Position numbers and translations under genes: made by a program
Part shown: positions 3,376 to 6,011 of the stretch, piece after piece
Layout: each line of letters opens with the position of its first letter
How positions within the stretch are numbered: the first letter of the stretch is position 1
The notes under the pieces: generated by a model
The model's database searches: none
What the model saw: the letters and a program-made list of their open reading frames with translations, nothing else
Told to the model about the DNA's origin: nothing
DNA from: CAZYTO01 sp964650405
GTDB lineage: Bacteria > Acidobacteriota > Thermoanaerobaculia > Gp7-AA8
NCBI GenBank assembly: GCA_964650405.1
Contig: CAZYTO010000315.1
Coordinates: 1 to 6,011 of the forward strand
Length of the DNA: 6,011 nt
Direction of reading: 5' to 3'

Positions 3376-5964
3376 ATGGCGCCCCCGCCCCGTCCGCTCC
3401 GGATCCTCCACGTCATCGCCACACCGACCGGCGCTCCCTGGCTCATCGCCCTCGCGCGCGAACAGCAGCGCCGCGGCCATGACGTGGCGGTGGTGCTCCC
3501 CTCCCTCGACGGCAGCATCGCCCCGCAACTCCAGGCCAGCGGCATTCCCTGCCACACCGCGCCCGTCAACGTCCTATCCGCGGAGAGCCTCTTCCGGCGC
3601 CTGCGAACGGTGGCCGGACTGGTCCGCCTGCTGCGCCGCCTGCGGCCGGACGTCGTCCACAGCCACCTGCTCCCCTCCGTGGTCACGGCGCGCATCGCCT
3701 CATGGATCGCCGGGGTGCCGATCCGCTTCGCCGTGAATGCGGGGCCGCTCACGCTGGAGTCCGAGGCGCTGCGCACGATCGAGATCGGCACGGCCTTCTG
3801 CGACTCGCGCACCATTGCCTCATGCGGCCATACGCGCGAGCTCTTCCACCGCTACGGCATCCCCGAGAGCAGGACGGCCCTCGTCTACTATCCCTCTGAC
3901 CAAACCGGATACGACCCGGCGCTGGCGGACGGCGCGCGTGTGCGGCAGGAGCTCGGCATCGCCGCCGGCACGCCCGTCATCGGCATGGTCGCCTATTTCT
4001 ATCCGCCGTTCCGATCGGGCGGCACCTTCCCATCGCATCTGACAGGCCGCGGCCTGAAGGGGCACGAGGTACTGCTCCGCGCAGCGCCGCGCGTCCTGCA
4101 GACATTCCCGGACGCGAAGTTCGTGCTCGTCGGCCGCGGATGGGGACCCGACGGGCCGGCGTATGAAGCGGAGTTGAAAGAACTGACCCGCGGCCTCGGC
4201 ATCGCCGGTTCCGTGCTCTTCACCGGCGAGCGCACGGACATCCCGGATACGCTGGCGTCGTTCGACCTCTCCATTCACCCGTCCTTCACGGACAACCTCG
4301 GTGGAACGCTGGAATCGCTGCTGCTGGCCCGCCCCATGATCGTCTCCGACATTCCGGGCTACCGCGACACGATCGTGCACGGGGAGACCGGCCTCACCGT
4401 GCCTCCCGGCGACGACGCGGCGCTGGCCGGCGCCATTCTCAGGCTGCTGCGCGATCCGGAGTTCGCACGGCAGCTCGGCGAGAACGGCCGGAGACGCATG
4501 CTCGCAGGATTCACCCTGAAACACGCCATCGACGCCGTCGAGACGCTGCTGGCCGCCGAGCCGGCGCGCGCCGAGGAGCACTACCGCCTCGGCACGATGC
4601 TGTGGCGGGCCGTGCGCATGCCCTTCCAGCTCCTGCCCATCGTGATCCGAGCCCGCCGCGCGGCGGCTCACCCTTCGTTGCTGACACGCTTGCAGGAGCG
4701 GACCAGGCGCCTGCTGCGAAGGGTGATCAAGGGAACGGCTCCGCCGGCACGCCAGGCGAAACCGCGTATCGCCCAGGTGGCCGGACTCTGGACCGACAGC
4801 GAATGGTTCGTCAGCACCTGCCGCGATCTCGCCGCGCGGGGATATGACGTCGTGGCCGTCATCGACGCACAACCGGGGAGCGTGGCCGGCCGCCTCGCGG
4901 CGGAGGGCATCCGCGCTCACACCATGCCGCTGACGTTCGCCGTGCACCGCGAGCGCGGCCGGCTTCCTGCCTACGCGTGGAACATCCCGCGGGCCGCCCT
5001 CCGGCTGGCGCGCATCCTGCGCCGCGAGCGGATCGACATCGTCCATTCGCATGTCTTCACCACCGTGGTCATCGCACGTCTGGCGGCGGCCCTGGCCCGC
5101 ACGCGCCACGTGGCCGGCATCGCCGGACCCCGGCACCTCGAGGCCGCGTTCACCCAGCGCATCGACCGTCTCACCTGGTGGCTCGACGACGCGACCGTCG
5201 CCGGCTGCCGTTACACCCGCGACCTCTATGCCGCGCTCGGCGCGAATACCGGGCGGCTGACCACCATCTACTACGCCGCCGACGGCGCACGCTTCGATCC
5301 GGAACGTGCCGATGCGGCCGCGGCCCGCGCGGCGCTCGGCGTTGCCGCGGATGCGCCGCTCGTCGTGCTCGTGGCCCACTTCTATCCGCCGACGCGTGGA
5401 CCGCAGACGCCCGCCCACACCTCGGGGCGCGGCGTCAAAGGGCACGAAGATTTTCTGCTGGCCGCGAAGGCGATCGCCCGCGTCCGTCCGGATGTGCGAT
5501 TCGCGCTCGCCGGCCACGGCCTGACGGAGCGGGGCGAGTCCTACCGGCACGAGCTCATGGAGCGTTGCCGCGACGACGAGCTCCTGCGCGACCGCGTGAT
5601 CTTCACCGGCCACTACGACGACGTGCCGTCGCTGCTGGCCGCCTCCGACGTGGCCGTGCAATGCTCACTCACGGAAAACCTCGGCGGCACGATCGAGGCC
5701 CTGCTCATGGAGCGGCCCGTCGTGGCCACGCGCGTGGGAGGGATGCCTGAATCCGTCCGCGACGGCGAGACCGGATTGCTCGTCCCCCACTCCGATCCGG
5801 ACGCTCTCGCTGGCGCCATTCTCCGGCTGCTCGACAACCGCGACCAGGCCGCCGCGTACGGGCGCGCCGGGCGGCGGCTGGCCGTGGCCAACTTCACGTT
5901 CGACCGCACCGGCGGGGAGCTGGATGCGCTGTACAGCAAGATTCTGGGGCAGGCGGGAGCATGA
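3376..5964 (+). CDS. Tandem two-module GT4-family (GT-B) glycosyltransferase
   Basis: An 862-residue protein of two complete GT4-type modules, about 8-395 and 464-858; single-module GT4 enzymes are usually 350-420 residues. Family members transfer sugars from nucleotide-sugars to lipid-linked or polysaccharide acceptors at the cytoplasmic face of the membrane. Matching landmarks: ILHVIATPTG (10-19) against IAQVAGLWTD (465-474); DVVHSH (92-97) against DIVHSH (554-559); VAYFYPP (205-211) against VAHFYPP (666-672); GRGLKGHE (224-231) against GRGVKGHE (684-691); FTDNLGGTLE (304-313) against LTENLGGTIE (765-774); HGETGL (335-340) against DGETGL (796-801). The linker, about 396-463, is strongly basic with a hydrophobic stretch near 409-425. 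ATG 3376 is chosen because the GT-B fold starts seven residues later. The frame stays open upstream to 2062, but that part is antisense to the protease and reads as His/Asp/Arg-rich shadow. No strong Shine-Dalgarno is visible. The stop overlaps the next start. Linkage, sugar and acceptor are unknown. Confidence 0.93.
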   Translation: MAPPPRPLRILHVIATPTGAPWLIALAREQQRRGHDVAVVLPSLDGSIAPQLQASGIPCHTAPVNVLSAESLFRRLRTVAGLVRLLRRLRPDVVHSHLLPSVVTARIASWIAGVPIRFAVNAGPLTLESEALRTIEIGTAFCDSRTIASCGHTRELFHRYGIPESRTALVYYPSDQTGYDPALADGARVRQELGIAAGTPVIGMVAYFYPPFRSGGTFPSHLTGRGLKGHEVLLRAAPRVLQTFPDAKFVLVGRGWGPDGPAYEAELKELTRGLGIAGSVLFTGERTDIPDTLASFDLSIHPSFTDNLGGTLESLLLARPMIVSDIPGYRDTIVHGETGLTVPPGDDAALAGAILRLLRDPEFARQLGENGRRRMLAGFTLKHAIDAVETLLAAEPARAEEHYRLGTMLWRAVRMPFQLLPIVIRARRAAAHPSLLTRLQERTRRLLRRVIKGTAPPARQAKPRIAQVAGLWTDSEWFVSTCRDLAARGYDVVAVIDAQPGSVAGRLAAEGIRAHTMPLTFAVHRERGRLPAYAWNIPRAALRLARILRRERIDIVHSHVFTTVVIARLAAALARTRHVAGIAGPRHLEAAFTQRIDRLTWWLDDATVAGCRYTRDLYAALGANTGRLTTIYYAADGARFDPERADAAAARAALGVAADAPLVVLVAHFYPPTRGPQTPAHTSGRGVKGHEDFLLAAKAIARVRPDVRFALAGHGLTERGESYRHELMERCRDDELLRDRVIFTGHYDDVPSLLAASDVAVQCSLTENLGGTIEALLMERPVVATRVGGMPESVRDGETGLLVPHSDPDALAGAILRLLDNRDQAAAYGRAGRRLAVANFTFDRTGGELDALYSKILGQAGA

Positions 5965-6011
5965 GTATCACTCACGAGTACGACTCCAAAGCCCGCCCGC
6001 ACCGCGCCGTC
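5961..6011 (+). CDS. Start of next gene in the glycosyltransferase operon (partial)
   Basis: The ATG at 5961 overlaps the glycosyltransferase TGA (ATGA), with GGGAG just upstream inside the preceding gene, which indicates translational coupling. Seventeen codons are visible (MSITHEYDSKARPHRAV) before the window ends. This polar N-terminus would suit a cytoplasmic tail ahead of a membrane segment or an enzyme of the same polysaccharide cluster, but 17 residues do not allow an assignment. Confidence 0.6.
   Translation, partial: MSITHEYDSKARPHRAV

Noticed and set aside
3820..5661. Minus-strand open frame of 613 codons antisense to the glycosyltransferase
   Set aside because: It lies over a gene with clear paired GT4 motifs, is rich in Arg, Gly, His and Gln without any domain pattern, and is explained by G/C-rich third positions of the opposite strand.

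Overview
The window is high-GC bacterial chromosomal DNA with the third-position G/C bias that gives long open frames on both strands. Secreted proteins with carboxypeptidase-regulatory-like folds, a CBS-containing site-2 protease and a GT4 glycosyltransferase gene suggest a soil or environmental Gram-negative such as an Acidobacteriota-type organism. This placement is an inference from style and composition only; no phylogenetic marker is present.

The left half (1-3276) reads on the minus strand. From its 5' end it carries an M50 site-2 protease with paired CBS domains (3276-2143). Forty-four bases later comes a small gene with an excellent Shine-Dalgarno and a conserved-looking hydrophobic start (2098), which then runs into an in-frame 42-bp tandem repeat encoding a strict seven-residue periodicity. 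Next is a mixed region (1365-1804) with a reading-frame remnant on the plus strand. Then follow a secreted zinc deacylase of the succinylglutamate desuccinylase/aspartoacylase type (1364-306) and the first 69 codons of an exported protein that runs off the left edge (207-1).

The right half (3376-6011) reads on the plus strand, divergently from the protease across a 99-bp spacer that holds a near-perfect inverted repeat. Its main gene encodes one 862-residue protein built of two complete GT4-type (GT-B) glycosyltransferases joined head to tail, with matching motifs at a near-constant offset of about 461 residues. Its stop overlaps the start of another gene (ATGA), cut by the right edge, so this is probably the entry to a polysaccharide or glycoconjugate cluster lying to the right.

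The points most worth following are the tandem glycosyltransferase with its asymmetric active-site motifs, and the 1.6-2.1 kb segment. There a minisatellite, a probably damaged small membrane-protein gene and an antisense gene remnant meet, which looks like a scar of past rearrangement.
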